Shown here: in pieces, positions 15,852-17,378 of the stretch
Numbering within the stretch: position 1 is the stretch's first letter
Layout of the letters: each line of letters starts with the position of its first letter
NCBI GenBank assembly: GCA_046727435.1
Contig: JBKPCR010000030.1
Span: 1 to 17,378, forward strand
Reading direction: 5' to 3'
Source of the DNA: CAVPRW01 sp046727435 [NCBI: bacterium]
Lineage (GTDB): Bacteria; Tectomicrobia; Entotheonellia; J063
Length of the DNA stretch: 17,378 nucleotides
Program-made: the position numbers and the translations under genes
Notes under the pieces: generated by a model
Database searches by the model: none
Seen by the model: only the letters and a program-made list of their open reading frames with translations
Told to the model about the DNA's origin: nothing

Positions 15852-16141
15852 ATGCCACTGATATCACGCTCGGCAAATATACGGCAGAGCCCATGAAGCA
15901 CATCCAGGAGGTGCCGGATCGATCCCAGCAGAACACCAGGCTACTTGACGCCAAGGGCGGGAAACCCTTGGCTTTTTATGGACTCCTGGGGGCATGGGAC
16001 ATGCTGGTCATCACGGAGTTGCCCGATGAGAAGAGTGCCATGAATGCTCTGTGAACGGTGGGCAAAGCGGCTCGGCTCACCACGCAGACGATGACCGCCA
16101 TCTCCGGGGAGGAGTTTGCCCCCTTGGCCAAAAACGCGTGA
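15852..16141 (+). pseudogene. GYD-domain protein with a frameshift and an in-frame TGA
   Basis: GYD-domain proteins are small (about 95-110 aa) dimeric alpha-beta barrel-like proteins of unknown function. ATG at 15852 has a perfect AGGAGG site and opens MPLI. The family sequence ITLGKYTAEPMKHIQEVPDR continues in another frame; one missing T (CTGTATATC to CTGATATC, about 15860) explains it. Then come LLDAKGGKPLAFYGLLGAWDMLVITELPDE and SAMNAL. At 16052-16054 a TGA interrupts the same frame, which continues TVGKAARLTTQTMTAISGEEF, the normal C-terminal pattern, to a stop at 16139. Two independent lesions in under 300 bp make this a dead gene. It precedes a 54-aa unknown protein and a peptide-binding protein on the same strand. 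Confidence 0.75.
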
Positions 16142-16206
16142 ACGCCAGACCGACGCCGCAGACGACGCCACCCTGGTGTCGTCAGGCCATCGAGAGGAGG
16201 TGCACC

Positions 16207-16371
16207 ATGCCAACGGTCTATGTGCGGCGGGTACATCTGAAAGAGTCGTTAAGCGAGGTGATCGCCGATCCCAAGATCATCGAGGGCTGGGCCTTTCCCG
16301 GATGGGACGGCGGCGACGTCGGTCATACCTGGCGCATCACCGCCTGTAAACAGGAGAAGTCCTATCGGTAG
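16207..16371 (+). CDS. Unknown 54-aa protein
   Basis: ATG at 16207 is preceded by GAGAGGAGGTGCACC, an excellent ribosome binding site, which is the main reason to believe it. The sequence begins MPTVYVRRVHLKESLSEVIAD and ends ACKQEKSYR. It has an aromatic and glycine-rich middle (GWAFPGWDGGDVGHTWRI) with three Trp, one Cys, no signal peptide and no membrane segment. I recognise no family. It starts 65 bp after the GYD remnant, whose binding site is built alike, and 86 bp before the fourth binding protein. It may belong to the same transcript. Confidence 0.6.
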   Translation: MPTVYVRRVHLKESLSEVIADPKIIEGWAFPGWDGGDVGHTWRITACKQEKSYR

Positions 16372-16401
16372 TCGTCCGCTGGGTGAGCGAAGTATCCCTC
16401 T

Positions 16402-16419
16402 GGTCTGCAAGGGCGGACC
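16402..16419 (+). other. Short hairpin before binding protein 4
   Basis: GGTCTGC (16402-16408) pairs with GCGGACC (16413-16419) with one G-U pair and a 4-base loop. No T-run follows, so an intrinsic terminator is not supported. Confidence 0.3.
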
Positions 16420-16457
16420 GTCGTATGGAAGAGAAAAGCGAGGTAAAGGAGATCAGT

Positions 16458-17378
16458 ATGAAGAGGGGGGTGAACGACGGCGGGAAGATAGGGCTCTGGT
16501 GGGTCATCGGGTTGCTGGTCACCGCCGCCTCCGTGTCGGCGGGCACTCCTGCTCCGCAAGCTGCTGCGAAGCCGAACATCGAGCGCCTGCGGATCGCCAT
16601 CGCGCCCCTGGGCTATGACACGAACTTTACCTGGCTCGAGGCCCGCAGCGGCCACTTGGATAAACGGCCCGCCCTGGAATACCTCATCGGCATTGATCGT
16701 CACAGCGGGGCGTACATTCCTGAGCTGGCCGAGACGTGGGAGATGAGCCCGGACGGCAAGACCTGGCGGATCACCCTGCGCAAGGGGGTCAGGTTCCATG
16801 ACCATTGGGGGGAGTTCACCGCCCGAGATGTGCGCCACACCGTCTTCCTCATCACCCAGCCTGAATCCGTTCAGGCTGATGCCGGCACCTGGCGTACACT
16901 GCTGGGTATCGGGAAGGCGGATACGATAGAGGATGTGGCAAGGAGGGTGGCCGAGGGGGTGGAGAGTGTCGACAACTACACGGTGGTGTTCCACCTCACC
17001 TCTGCGGCGCCGGAGTTTTTGGAGACCCTCTCCACCAACACCGACCTGATGATGGAGAGCAAGGCACGCTGGGATGCCGGGGGCAAGGAGCTCTACGGAC
17101 GGAAGGTGGTGGGCACGGGTCCCTTCGAGTTCGTGGAGCGCAAGGTCGGCTCGCACGTCCTGTATAAGCGAGTGGACAACCACTGGCGGAAGACCCCGGA
17201 GTATCAAGAGTTAGAGTTCCGGTGGGTGCCGGAAGGTGCGACCCGGCTGGCGACCTTGCTCGCCGAAGAGGTCCACATCGCTGATGTTGAGCGCGCGTTG
17301 CAGAAGGATGCGGTGGCCAAGGGGATGCAGATTCTCACGAGCACACTGCCGGCCATTCAGCACCAGTGGCACTTCGGA
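16458..17378 (+). CDS. Peptide ABC transporter substrate-binding protein 4 (SBP_bac_5), 3' end outside window
   Basis: Periplasmic receptor of a second importer or an orphan. ATG at 16458 follows AAAGGAG. The frame stays open for 307 codons to the window edge (family length about 550-600). A signal peptide is seen: KIGLWWVIGLLVTAASVSAG. Family marks are IGIDRHSGAYIPELAETWEMSPDGKTWRITLRKGVRFHDHWGEF (given in part), SVDNYTVVFHL, VGTGPFEFVERK and EGATRLATLLAEEVHIADV. It has an extra segment (about residues 135-160, including IGKADTIEDVARRVAEG) that the three minus-strand proteins lack, and is clearly a different subfamily. It is read away from the first operon, so its permease genes, if any, should follow to the right. 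Confidence 0.92.
   Translation, partial: MKRGVNDGGKIGLWWVIGLLVTAASVSAGTPAPQAAAKPNIERLRIAIAPLGYDTNFTWLEARSGHLDKRPALEYLIGIDRHSGAYIPELAETWEMSPDGKTWRITLRKGVRFHDHWGEFTARDVRHTVFLITQPESVQADAGTWRTLLGIGKADTIEDVARRVAEGVESVDNYTVVFHLTSAAPEFLETLSTNTDLMMESKARWDAGGKELYGRKVVGTGPFEFVERKVGSHVLYKRVDNHWRKTPEYQELEFRWVPEGATRLATLLAEEVHIADVERALQKDAVAKGMQILTSTLPAIQHQWHFG

Noticed and set aside
1-17378. CRISPR arrays, tRNA or rRNA genes
   Set aside because: No regularly spaced repeats, no cloverleaf with the usual T-loop sequence and no rRNA-like segments were seen.

Overview
The window is GC-rich DNA from an uncultured-type bacterium with a Gram-negative style gene set (periplasmic solute-binding proteins, oligopeptide ABC permeases). 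The mix of several DppA-like binding proteins, an XPB-like helicase fragment, GYD and DUF192 proteins and many broken genes is reminiscent of Tectomicrobia or Rokubacteria-like lineages. That placement is an impression only, because there is no rRNA or tRNA here.

Layout. 1-543: a decayed ComM/YifB Mg-chelatase-like fragment and noncoding remnant. 544-2273: an insertion sequence with 19-bp terminal inverted repeats and a DDE transposase split by a one-base frameshift. 2270-11712 (minus strand, transcribed right to left): a complete oligopeptide/dipeptide ABC importer in the order ATPase D, binding protein, binding protein, binding protein, permease B, permease C, ATPase F. All seven reading frames are intact. 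11802-12277: a truncated helicase fragment. 12393-14609 (minus): a three-gene unit of a dihydroorotate-dehydrogenase-like protein (frameshifted), an NAD-dependent epimerase/dehydratase (intact) and a DUF192 protein (in-frame TGA). 15056-15351 (plus): a second ComM fragment in the same orientation as the first. 15852-17378 (plus): a broken GYD-domain gene, a 54-aa unknown protein and the start of a fourth, divergent peptide-binding protein that runs off the window.

How it works together. Three closely related periplasmic binding proteins appear to feed one BC permease pair powered by the D and F ATPases, which would widen the ligand range of one importer. A promoter with an overlapping palindrome precedes ATPase D. 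A second likely promoter sits in the 384-bp gap before the second binding protein. Hairpin-forming repeats lie in the gaps on both sides of permease B, where they could lower permease expression relative to the binding proteins.

The main pattern is the contrast between the intact transporter operon and its surroundings, where at least six genes carry frameshifts, in-frame stops or truncations. Two copies of the same ComM remnant, about 15 kb apart and in the same orientation, bracket the region. The window reads as a retained transporter cluster in decaying, rearranged accessory DNA. No wholly new system can be claimed from the sequence alone.
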